Shown: positions 8,966-16,279 of the stretch, piece by piece
Layout: each line of letters opens with the position of its first letter
How positions within the stretch are numbered: position 1 is the first letter of the stretch
Assembly (NCBI GenBank): GCA_945965395.1
Contig: CAMFND010000154.1
Span: 1-57,041, forward strand
Source of the DNA: an uncultured Bacteroides sp.
GTDB lineage: Bacteria > Bacteroidota > Bacteroidia > Bacteroidales > Bacteroidaceae
Length of the DNA: 57,041 nucleotides
Reading direction: 5' to 3'
The notes under the pieces: model-generated
Told to the model about the DNA's origin: nothing
The model's input: the letters and a program-made list of their open reading frames with translations, nothing else
Databases searched by the model: none
Position numbers and translations under genes: made by a program

Positions 8966-9007
8966 TAGAGAAAACAAGAATGAAATGATAATACAAAGTC
9001 CCGCTTC
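8938..9007 (+). promoter_or_regulatory. antiterminator pairing of the Phe/Tyr attenuator
   Basis: Bases 8938-8951 (GAAGCGGGAGTTTG) can pair with 8994-9007 over 14 positions with a single mismatch at 8947/8998. The second arm is the left arm of the terminator, so the two structures exclude each other. The first arm starts 11 bases after the Phe/Tyr codon run and ends 11 bases before the leader stop codon. A ribosome stalled in the run would leave it free, while one that reaches the stop would cover it. Confidence 0.75.
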
Positions 9008-9027
9008 GATGGAGCGGGACTTTTTTT
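8995..9027 (+). terminator. attenuator terminator before pheA
   Basis: An 11-bp perfect stem (AAAGTCCCGCT 8995-9005 with AGCGGGACTTT 9013-9023), loop TCGATGG, and a run of seven T at 9021-9027. It lies 15 bases before the pheA start codon, in the transcribed leader, so it must be read through for the operon to be expressed. Confidence 0.9.
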
Positions 9028-9042
9028 ATAGTTACACAAAAG

Positions 9043-9885
9043 ATGAAGAAGATAGCCATACAAGGAGTTCCGGGCTCGTATCACGACATTGCAGCCCATA
9101 AGTTTTTCAAGGATGAGGAAATCGAACTGATTTGCTGCAACACATTCGAAGAGGTGTTCGATAACCTGAAAAAAGACAGCAGCATCATCGGAATGATTGC
9201 CATTGAGAATACGATTGCCGGAAGCCTCCTTCACAATTACGAATTGCTCAGAGACAGTGGAGCTACGATTATCGGAGAACATAAATTACGAATCAGCCAC
9301 AGCATCATGTGTCTACCTGGAGAAGACTGGAGCACACTGACAGAAGTAAACTCCCATCCGGTAGCACTGGCACAATGCCGGGATTTCCTACAACACCACC
9401 CTCAGCTGAAAGTGGTAGAAACGGAAGATACCGCAGGCAGTGCACGCGACATCAAGGAAAAGGGATTGAAAGGACATGCTGCCATCTGCTCCAAATATGC
9501 AGCCGAGCTTTACGGCATGAAAATCTTGCAGGAAGGCATTGAAACCAACAAGCATAATTTCACCCGCTTTCTGGTGATATGCGATCCCTGGATGGCTGAC
9601 GAACTGAAAGACCGTTCCAAAATCAACAAGGCCAACATTGTTTTCTCCCTGCCTCATAATGAAGGAAGCTTGTCACAAGTGTTATCCATCTTTTCGTTCT
9701 ATCACATAAACCTGACCAAAATACAATCGTTGCCCATCATCGGGCGGGAATGGGAATACCTGTTCTACGTAGACGTGATGTTCAACGACTATTTGAGATA
9801 CAAACAATCCATTGACGCAGTAATGCCATTAACCAAAGCACTTAAAATTTTAGGAGAATATGCAGAAGGAGAATCAACCTTATAA
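9043..9885 (+). CDS. pheA: prephenate dehydratase
   Basis: A 280-residue cytosolic enzyme converting prephenate to phenylpyruvate, the committed step to phenylalanine. The catalytic part (1-180) opens with IAIQGVPGSYHDIAA and contains the IENTIAGSL motif (54-62) and NKHNFTRF with the catalytic TRF (174-176). An ACT domain follows (about 197-275). There is no N-terminal chorismate mutase; that activity is fused to the DAHP synthase two genes on. In the ACT domain the usual GALV and ESRP effector-site motifs read GSLS and QSLP, so phenylalanine feedback may be altered. The gene is first in the operon, right behind the attenuator, and overlaps the next gene by 26 bases. Confidence 0.93.
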   Translation: MKKIAIQGVPGSYHDIAAHKFFKDEEIELICCNTFEEVFDNLKKDSSIIGMIAIENTIAGSLLHNYELLRDSGATIIGEHKLRISHSIMCLPGEDWSTLTEVNSHPVALAQCRDFLQHHPQLKVVETEDTAGSARDIKEKGLKGHAAICSKYAAELYGMKILQEGIETNKHNFTRFLVICDPWMADELKDRSKINKANIVFSLPHNEGSLSQVLSIFSFYHINLTKIQSLPIIGREWEYLFYVDVMFNDYLRYKQSIDAVMPLTKALKILGEYAEGESTL

Positions 9886-11050
9886 GATAGAGCCGGCCAG
9901 CCGACTGAACCACGTCAGCGAATACTACTTCAGCCGGAAACTGAAAGAAGTGGCACGGATGAATGCCGAAGGGAAAAATGTCATCAGCTTAGGAATCGGA
10001 AGCCCGGACATGCCGCCTTCAGAAGAGACCATCAACGTGTTGTGTGAGAATGCCCGCAAGCCGGACGCACACGGCTACCAGCCTACGGTGGGAATACCGG
10101 AACTGCGCAAAGCCATGGCCGACTGGTATAAAAGATGGTATGACGTAGACCTGGACCCGGCAACGGAAATCCAGCCACTTATCGGTTCGAAGGAAGGTAT
10201 CCTTCACGTCACACTTGCACTGGTGAACCCCGGTGACCAGGTGCTGGTTCCAAACCCCGGATACCCTACCTACACTTCACTGAACAAGATTTTAGGAAGT
10301 AAAATCGTGAACTACAACCTGCGGGAAGACAATCACTGGCAACCGGACTTTGAAGAACTGGAAAAGATGGATTTAAGTCGGGTAAAAATCATGTGGACCA
10401 ACTATCCCAACATGCCGACCGGTGCCAATGCCACCATGGAGCTTTACGAGAAGCTGGTGGATTTTGCACGCCGTCACCAGATTGTCATTGTCAACGACAA
10501 CCCGTACAGTTTCATTCTGAACCGCAAACCTATCAGTATCCTGAACGTACCGGGAGCCAAAGAATGCTGTATTGAATTCAATTCCATGAGCAAGAGTCAC
10601 AACATGCCGGGATGGCGCGTAGGTATGCTGGCAACCAATGCCACTTTCGTACAGTGGATTCTGAAAATCAAGAGCAACATTGATTCCGGTACTTTCCGCC
10701 CCTTGCAGCTGGCAGCCGCACAAGCTTATCACAACAGCGCAGAATGGCACGAAGAAGCCAATATCCAGACTTACGCACGTCGCCGGAAACTGGCTGAAGA
10801 AATCATGCATACCTTGGGATGTACCTTCGACCCGGAACAAGTAGGTATGTTCTTGTGGGGACGCATTCCAGACCACTATGCCGACGTAGAAGAACTGACC
10901 GAGAAAGTCTTGCACGAAGCCCGCGTGTTCATCACTCCGGGATTCATTTTCGGCAGCAACGGAAAACGGTATATCCGTATTTCACTCTGCGCCAAAGAGC
11001 CTCAACTGGAAGAGGCGTTAAAACGAATCCAGGACATCGTGAATAAATAA
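9860..11050 (+). CDS. class I/II aminotransferase of the aromatic operon
   Basis: A 396-residue fold-type I PLP transaminase. Motifs include GIGSPDMPPSE (substrate loop), NPGYPTY, NDNPYSFI and the PLP lysine Lys245 in SMSKSHNMPGWRVG. In sequence style it resembles the LL-diaminopimelate/aspartate aminotransferase group. Its place between prephenate dehydratase and DAHP synthase argues that it adds the amino group to phenylpyruvate and 4-hydroxyphenylpyruvate, the last step to Phe and Tyr. The start at 9860 lies 26 bases inside pheA, in another frame, and gives the expected N-terminus (KIEPASRLNHV), so translational coupling is likely. Confidence 0.88.
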   Translation: MQKENQPYKIEPASRLNHVSEYYFSRKLKEVARMNAEGKNVISLGIGSPDMPPSEETINVLCENARKPDAHGYQPTVGIPELRKAMADWYKRWYDVDLDPATEIQPLIGSKEGILHVTLALVNPGDQVLVPNPGYPTYTSLNKILGSKIVNYNLREDNHWQPDFEELEKMDLSRVKIMWTNYPNMPTGANATMELYEKLVDFARRHQIVIVNDNPYSFILNRKPISILNVPGAKECCIEFNSMSKSHNMPGWRVGMLATNATFVQWILKIKSNIDSGTFRPLQLAAAQAYHNSAEWHEEANIQTYARRRKLAEEIMHTLGCTFDPEQVGMFLWGRIPDHYADVEELTEKVLHEARVFITPGFIFGSNGKRYIRISLCAKEPQLEEALKRIQDIVNK

Positions 11051-11073
11051 CATTACAAAAATCAAATACTACC

Positions 11074-12144
11074 ATGGAACAGTTAGATTTACTCCCTATT
11101 GAACTGGAAGGTGTTTCTCAGGAACGCCCGTTGATCATTGCAGGCCCTTGCAGTGCCGAAACAGAAGAACAAGTTATGACTACAGCCAAGTCACTGTCTG
11201 ACAAAGGTATCAAGATATTCCGTGCCGGAATCTGGAAACCCCGCACCAAACCGGGAGGTTTCGAAGGTATCGGTGTGGAAGGACTTTCCTGGCTGAAAGA
11301 AGTGAAGAAGGAAACCGGCATGTACGTAGCCACGGAAGTAGCTACCGCCAAGCATGTGTACGAATGCCTGAAAGCTGATGTAGACATCGTATGGATTGGT
11401 GCCCGTACTACTGCCAACCCGTTTGCCGTACAGGAAATTGCCGATGCCCTGAAAGGCGTAGACATTCCCGTCTATGTGAAGAATCCGGTAAACCCTGATC
11501 TGGAGTTGTGGATTGGTGCATTGGAACGCATCAACAATGCCGGACTGAAACGTATCGGTGCCATTCATCGCGGATTCTCTTCATACGACAAGAAAATTTA
11601 CCGCAACCTGCCGCAGTGGCACATTCCTATCGAACTGCGCCGCCGCATCCCGAATCTGCCTATTATCTGCGACCCGAGCCACATCGGCGGAAAACGTGAA
11701 CTGATTGCTCCGCTGTGCCAGCAGGCCATGGACTTAGGTTTCGACGGACTCATCATCGAATCACACTGCAATCCGGAATGTGCATGGAGCGATGCCGCAC
11801 AGCAGGTTACTCCCGATATTCTTGACTACATCCTGAACCTGCTCGTAATCCGTTCTGAACATCAGACTACAGAAAACCTGAACGAGCTTCGCCGGCAGAT
11901 TGACGAATGTGACAACGACCTGATGGACATACTCGCCAAACGTATGCGTGTGTGCCGTGAAATCGGTACCTTCAAAAAGGAACATAACATGACCATCCTG
12001 CAGACCGGACGTTACAATGAAATTCTGGATAAACGCGGTGCACAAGGCTCACTTTGCGGCATGGATTCCGATTTCGTCAAACAAGTATTCGAGCTGATTC
12101 ACGAAGAAAGCGTGCGCCAGCAAATGGAAATCATCAACAAATAA
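11074..12144 (+). CDS. DAHP synthase-chorismate mutase fusion
   Basis: A 356-residue bifunctional enzyme acting at the first step and at the branch point of aromatic synthesis. Residues 1-260 are a type I-beta (KDO8P synthase-like) DAHP synthase with IIAGPCSAETE, IWKPRTKPGGFEGIG and the metal-site block CDPSHIGGKRE (Asp200). From residue 268 (NLNELRRQIDECDNDLMDILAKR) an AroQ-type helical chorismate mutase follows to the end, with the expected Arg, Lys and Glu positions. C-terminal mutase fusions of this kind occur in Bacteroidetes, and the mutase domain can act as the regulatory unit of the synthase. It is the third gene of the operon, 23 bases behind the aminotransferase. Confidence 0.92.
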   Translation: MEQLDLLPIELEGVSQERPLIIAGPCSAETEEQVMTTAKSLSDKGIKIFRAGIWKPRTKPGGFEGIGVEGLSWLKEVKKETGMYVATEVATAKHVYECLKADVDIVWIGARTTANPFAVQEIADALKGVDIPVYVKNPVNPDLELWIGALERINNAGLKRIGAIHRGFSSYDKKIYRNLPQWHIPIELRRRIPNLPIICDPSHIGGKRELIAPLCQQAMDLGFDGLIIESHCNPECAWSDAAQQVTPDILDYILNLLVIRSEHQTTENLNELRRQIDECDNDLMDILAKRMRVCREIGTFKKEHNMTILQTGRYNEILDKRGAQGSLCGMDSDFVKQVFELIHEESVRQQMEIINK

Positions 12145-12156
12145 CAGAAACAAAGC

Positions 12157-12930
12157 ATGAAAATATTGATTTTAGGAGCCGGGAAAATGGGCTCCTTCTT
12201 TACCGATGTATTGAGTTTTGAACATGAAGTCGCCGTGTACGATGTGAATCCCCAACGCCTGCGCTTTATGTACAACTGCTACCGATTCACCAAGCTGGAA
12301 GAAATCAGCGAATTCAAGCCGGAGCTGGTCATCAATGCTGCCACGGTAAAATACACACTCGATGCTTTCCATCAGGTCCTTCCGGTGCTGCCGAAGGACT
12401 GTATCATCAGCGACATTGCTTCCGTGAAAACCGGATTAAAGGAGTTTTATGAAAACTGCGGCTTTCGCTACGTGTCTACCCACCCGATGTTCGGTCCCAC
12501 ATTTGCCAACCTCGACAAACTGAGTACGGAGAATGCCATCATCATTAAGGAAGGTGACCACCTGGGAAAGATTTTCTTCAAGGACCTTTACCAGCACCTG
12601 AAGCTGAACATCTTTGAATACACCTTCGAGGAGCACGACGAAACGGTGGCTTACTCCTTATCTATCCCGTTCGTATCTACCTTTGTGTTTGCAGCCATTA
12701 TGAAACACCAGGATGCACCGGGTACTACCTTCAAGCGCCACATGGCCATTGCGCAAGGTGTGCTGAGCGAAGATGATTTTCTGCTACAGGAAATCTTGTT
12801 CAATCCGCGCACTCCGGCTCAGGTAGAAAATATCCGTACGGAGCTAAACGAACTGTTAGATATTATCAGCCGGAAAGATGCAGAAGGCATGCATGCCTAT
12901 CTTAGCAAGATTCGAAAAAATATCAAATAA
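12157..12930 (+). CDS. tyrA: prephenate dehydrogenase
   Basis: A 257-residue NAD(P)-dependent enzyme that converts prephenate to 4-hydroxyphenylpyruvate, the committed step to tyrosine. The N-terminal Rossmann motif is ILGAGKMGSFF, the acidic end of strand two is YDVNPQR, and the prephenate-binding histidine motif is THPMFGPTFAN (108-118). The helical dimer domain follows. It lacks an ACT or mutase domain, so control probably rests on the attenuator and on the DAHP synthase fusion. It is the last gene of the operon, 12 bases behind the synthase, and a strong terminator follows. Confidence 0.92.
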   Translation: MKILILGAGKMGSFFTDVLSFEHEVAVYDVNPQRLRFMYNCYRFTKLEEISEFKPELVINAATVKYTLDAFHQVLPVLPKDCIISDIASVKTGLKEFYENCGFRYVSTHPMFGPTFANLDKLSTENAIIIKEGDHLGKIFFKDLYQHLKLNIFEYTFEEHDETVAYSLSIPFVSTFVFAAIMKHQDAPGTTFKRHMAIAQGVLSEDDFLLQEILFNPRTPAQVENIRTELNELLDIISRKDAEGMHAYLSKIRKNIK

Positions 12931-12950
12931 CTTATAGGGAAATCCATAAA

Positions 12951-12992
12951 AAAGGGCAGGAAGAAAACCACAAACCTTTCTTCCTGCCCTTT
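12951..12992. terminator. bidirectional terminator
   Basis: A perfect 16-bp stem (12951-12966 with 12977-12992), loop of 10. It ends the aromatic operon and the convergent GHL10 gene. Confidence 0.9.
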
Positions 12993-13014
12993 CTATTTTC
13001 TATCAGACTGATAT

Positions 13015-14517
13015 TTACAGCTTAATCTTCTTTGATACCGATTTCGACTCATTGTGCAGACGGTCGAGTGCAGTCACTACGTAACGATACTTCGTCTTTC
13101 CGTCTTCATACGGCAACTTATAGAATTCATCGTGCGTAATCGCTACAATGTGTGAAGGATCATTCAGGTTCACCTTCTCCTTGCTTCCGAAGCGGTACAC
13201 CACATAATGATAAGCCTTGTCCATCTCGGTCTTTGCCTTCGGTGCCGTCCAGAACAAGATGTATCCGTCTGCGGTCCATACCGGTTTCAGCTTACGCACT
13301 TTGCCCGGAGCCTTGTCGTCCATAAACGGAGAAGCCGGAAGCAATGCCGGATACTTGTGATATTCTTTCACCAGCATATCCCGGTAATTTCCCTTGTTCT
13401 CTACCACTGCCGCCGCATACCACTGACAGCTTCCCTGTACGGTAGGCAATGAACGCTGCAAATTATACTTTGCCGGAATCTGGCTCTGGTTCGGATTCAT
13501 CAAATCCGCTTTCGATACAGTGCGTATCACATCCTGACCGATGTACAGCGGACGAGCTGCCGAATGGCGTGCCCACCAGCGAATCAGTGTATCATAATCG
13601 GCTGCCGGATGTCCGATTTCCCAATAAATCTGCGGGATATTGTAATCTACCCAGCCATTGTTTACCCACAAAAGCACGTCGGCATACAAGTCATCGTAGT
13701 TCTGCAATCCGTTTGTCTCACTTCCGTTCGGGTCATTCTTCTTGTTACGATAAATACCGAACGGTGATATACCAAACTTCACCCACGGTTTACATTCGCG
13801 AACGGTTTCATGAATTTCCTTAATCAACACGTTCACATTATCCCGACGCCAGTCTGCCCGACGCGTAAATCCACGGCCGTATGCTGCAAAGCTGACATTA
13901 TCCGGAAACTCCTCTCCCGGATTCGGATAAGGATAGAAATAGTCGTCCATGTGAATGGCATCCACATCATAGCGGGTCACAATGTCGCGTACAATCTTAC
14001 AGATGTATTTTCTGGATTCCGGCAGTCCCGGATCAAAATACAGCTGGCCAGCATACTGCACAAACAATTCCGGATTCTTGCTGTAGGGATGCATGGGCGA
14101 CAAAGCACCTGTGCCTTTCGTCTTGGCACGATACGGATTAATCCACGCATGAAGTTCCATGTTCCGCTTGTGGCATTCCTCAATCATAAACTGCAAAGGG
14201 TCCCACATAGGCGAAGGAGCTTTTCCCTGCACACCGGTCAAGAAACGGCTCCATGGTTCGTAAGGAGATTTATACAAGGCATCCGCCTCTGCCCTCACCT
14301 GAAAAATGATGGCATTGATACCAGCTTTCTGCAAGTTGTCCAACTGGCTCACCAGCACCTTCTTCATTTTCTCCGTAGGCATCCCCTGGAACTGTCCGTT
14401 TACACACTGTATCCAGGCTCCGCGAAACTCCCGTTTGGGATAACGTGTCTGAGCATACAAGTTGCTCGTCCACAAGCTTCCCAGAAGGACAAGCAACATC
14501 AATAGTTTAGTCTTCAT
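13015..14517 (-). CDS. GHL10/DUF187 glycoside hydrolase-like protein
   Basis: A 500-residue secreted protein. After the signal peptide (MKTKLLMLLVLLGSLWTSNLYAQ) comes the GHL10 domain with the family opening REFRGAWIQCV, AIIFQVRAEADALY, ELHAWINPYRA and the barrel motif DAIHMDDYFYPYPNP, then KFGISPFGIY and the strand IPQIYWEIGHPAADY. Residues from about 405 form a fibronectin-like end domain. YngK/DUF187 enzymes are glycosidases whose relatives hydrolyse bacterial polysaccharides; the substrate here is not known. The start at 14517 begins the signal peptide and was preferred over a frame opening six codons earlier. Confidence 0.82.
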   Translation of the reverse strand: MKTKLLMLLVLLGSLWTSNLYAQTRYPKREFRGAWIQCVNGQFQGMPTEKMKKVLVSQLDNLQKAGINAIIFQVRAEADALYKSPYEPWSRFLTGVQGKAPSPMWDPLQFMIEECHKRNMELHAWINPYRAKTKGTGALSPMHPYSKNPELFVQYAGQLYFDPGLPESRKYICKIVRDIVTRYDVDAIHMDDYFYPYPNPGEEFPDNVSFAAYGRGFTRRADWRRDNVNVLIKEIHETVRECKPWVKFGISPFGIYRNKKNDPNGSETNGLQNYDDLYADVLLWVNNGWVDYNIPQIYWEIGHPAADYDTLIRWWARHSAARPLYIGQDVIRTVSKADLMNPNQSQIPAKYNLQRSLPTVQGSCQWYAAAVVENKGNYRDMLVKEYHKYPALLPASPFMDDKAPGKVRKLKPVWTADGYILFWTAPKAKTEMDKAYHYVVYRFGSKEKVNLNDPSHIVAITHDEFYKLPYEDGKTKYRYVVTALDRLHNESKSVSKKIKL

Positions 14518-14550
14518 ATCCGTAAATTTTATCATATCCTTTTCACTTTC

Positions 14551-14581
14551 CGGACAAATGTCCGATTAAGCCGCAAAGATA
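14551..14581 (-). promoter_or_regulatory. -7 box and 5' UTR palindrome of the GHL10 gene
   Basis: The minus strand reads TATCTTTG at 14574-14581, a perfect TAnnTTTG. Between it and the start codon is the palindrome CGGACAAATGTCCG (14551-14564), just downstream of the predicted transcription start, where an operator or a 5'-end hairpin would sit. Confidence 0.45.
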
Positions 14582-14673
14582 GTGAAAGGTGAGTGCAATA
14601 CCAAGCCAAAAGCCCGCTTTTGAGCACAAGTATTGCCGAACCGCATCCTATATTCAAGAAATCAAAATTTCCT

Positions 14674-15348
14674 TTACTTGGCTGCCTTATGCAACTCCAC
14701 TCCCACCACATAATAATGTGGTACGTTCGACAAAATCATTCCGGTCTTATCATTCCCGTCAATTTCCCTTTCCCCACAGAAACGCATAAATCCGTATTGT
14801 TCATCTACCCAACCAGAGCCATATAAAACTAAAGGTATGTTCAGGCTGTCTGCATTCGGATTATTCCGTAAGATATAAGGTCTGGCTTCGTAAAAATACA
14901 TCTTTTCTTTTCCTAACGGATGCAACTTCAATGCTACATTCGCAGTCATCGCATTCGGAACTTTAATAGTAAGCAAAGTTGTAGAGTCATTTCTGCTTGT
15001 CAGGAATAAAGACAGGTCTGTGATTTTATTCCACACTTCTGTGCCCTCCGGCAAATCCTTGTATCTCCAGGAATCTTTCAGCAGCTCCTTATTTTTCCCC
15101 ATTCGAAACAGCTCGATACGTTTGGATGTTTTCCCTTTCTCATGTTCCTCCACATATACTTGTACTTCATACGTATCTGCCAGGAACGGCATCAGGTCAA
15201 AATGGAACATCTTTACACGCATCACATTCAGCACATCTACAATATCCTCCACACCAATTTGTTTCGTATTTACCTTTAATGAATCTTGTGCATACAGTCC
15301 TACGGACAAACAAAGGCAAATAATTGCCATCCATACTCTTTTTTTCAT
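14674..15348 (-). CDS. secreted protein, possibly DUF5041
   Basis: A 224-residue exported protein with signal peptide MKKRVWMAIICLCLSVGLYAQ. The mature part is beta-rich with features such as TYEVQVYVEEHEKGK, SLFLTSRNDSTTLLTIKVP and a polar end. It resembles the small Bacteroides family DUF5041, but I cannot confirm this by reading alone. No catalytic motif is visible. It lies between the GHL10 gene and the 88-bp repeat region with its own promoter, and shows no operon partner. Confidence 0.6.
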   Translation of the reverse strand: MKKRVWMAIICLCLSVGLYAQDSLKVNTKQIGVEDIVDVLNVMRVKMFHFDLMPFLADTYEVQVYVEEHEKGKTSKRIELFRMGKNKELLKDSWRYKDLPEGTEVWNKITDLSLFLTSRNDSTTLLTIKVPNAMTANVALKLHPLGKEKMYFYEARPYILRNNPNADSLNIPLVLYGSGWVDEQYGFMRFCGEREIDGNDKTGMILSNVPHYYVVGVELHKAAK

Positions 15349-15445
15349 TGTATTATGTTTTAAGTTTCATTCAGCTTTTATCTGCAAACCGAAAATGCAT
15401 AGTACGATTATATCCTTCTATATAAACCAACCATGCAAATTCTCA

Positions 15446-15453
15446 CAAATATA
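15446..15453 (-). promoter_or_regulatory. -7 box upstream of the DUF5041-like gene
   Basis: The minus strand reads TATATTTG, a perfect TAnnTTTG, about 98 bases before the start at 15348, implying a 5' UTR of some 90 bases. Confidence 0.45.
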
Positions 15454-15591
15454 ATGATTACTGAATGATTATCACTATAACTTCCTCAAAATCTACGATT
15501 TGCCTCTACACCAGTCCCAATAGAAGTAACAGGGCCGTCATAAATCTTCTAAACCGCCTTATATAAAAGAGAAACTCCTATTCAAAAATAT

Positions 15592-15679
15592 CTTGACACG
15601 TAGCTGTCAATATCTCGACACGAACGTGACGAGACATCAGCACGTTCGTGTCAAGACCTCGTCACGTACGTGTCGAGGT
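15592..15679. repeat. 88-bp array of four 22-bp palindromic repeats
   Basis: The 387-base gap between the genes at 15348 and 15736 holds four back-to-back 22-bp units (starts 15592, 15614, 15636, 15658), each made of two 11-base halves such as CTCGACACGAA, CGTGACGAGAC, CGTGTCAAGAC and CTCGTCACGTA. The shared core is close to GACACGTACGTGTC, itself a palindrome. A perfect 12-bp inverted repeat (15617-15628 with 15641-15652) and a near-perfect 22-bp palindrome (15657-15678) lie inside. It begins 56 bases past the stop of the minus-strand gene ending at 15736, where no ordinary terminator is seen. The rest of the gap is AT-rich, apart from the promoter box at 15446. Confidence 0.85.
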
Positions 15680-15735
15680 AAATTTAACTCTATTTTAAGT
15701 AATATACGGAAGAAAGCTGAAGAATCTATAAGAAA

Positions 15736-16269
15736 CTATTTACTCTTTTTTGCAGGCAGCAACGGCTTTATATATTTCTTGAAAATTTTTCCTACTTCAA
15801 TGGGAGTGGAGTTATTCAGCATATCATACGTTCTGCCCGTTGAGGGCTTGAGAGAATGCCCGTAATCTGTCTGTAGTTTTTTACTGACGTCCGGTCCCTC
15901 GTTCATGATAAGTTCAGGCGGACGACCTTCCACAGTCACATCATACACCGGATCTTCTCCTCGTTTTGTCCAGATGGAATAAGGACACATACGGATATAT
16001 CCCTTCGGTTTCTTTGCCATAAGACTGTCTGTCAGACTTCGGGGAATTCCTTCATCAAAAGGATTCTTGTACTCCATCCATTTCTTTTCCAACGGGGCTT
16101 CCAAAGGCTTGTTGTAATTCTCCATATCCCCTGGAAGGAAATCAAACTGAATGAGTTTTACCGTTTCTTCATTCAGCTTAATATCCTTGTCTTCCTTTTG
16201 CTGGCCCATCACAGGTATCACCACCAGCAAAAGAGAATTCAACACCATATATCGTTGGAGAGTGTTCAT
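15736..16269 (-). CDS. secreted protein of unknown function
   Basis: A 177-residue protein with a signal peptide ending near VMGQ. I do not recognise it. The mature part starts with a charged stretch (EDKDIKLNEETVKL) and has the segments FLPGDMENYN, IPRSLTDSLMAKKPKGYIRM and TGRTYDMLNN; the end is basic. No catalytic motif or membrane segment follows the signal peptide. It is the last gene of a five-gene run (from 24352), 10 bases behind a TonB-dependent receptor, so it is probably a periplasmic or outer-membrane partner of those receptors. Confidence 0.6.
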   Translation of the reverse strand: MNTLQRYMVLNSLLLVVIPVMGQQKEDKDIKLNEETVKLIQFDFLPGDMENYNKPLEAPLEKKWMEYKNPFDEGIPRSLTDSLMAKKPKGYIRMCPYSIWTKRGEDPVYDVTVEGRPPELIMNEGPDVSKKLQTDYGHSLKPSTGRTYDMLNNSTPIEVGKIFKKYIKPLLPAKKSK

Positions 16270-16279
16270 TCAGCCGTCT

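Noticed and set aside
8876-9042. T-box or riboswitch before pheA
   Set aside because: The Phe/Tyr codon run, the ribosome-placed antiterminator and the terminator explain the leader fully; no T-box motif is seen.
13810-14505. 231-codon plus-strand frame over the GHL10 gene
   Set aside because: Shadow of a well-supported hydrolase gene on the other strand.
15592-15679. CRISPR-like array
   Set aside because: Units touch each other with no unique spacers, units vary, and no cas gene is near.
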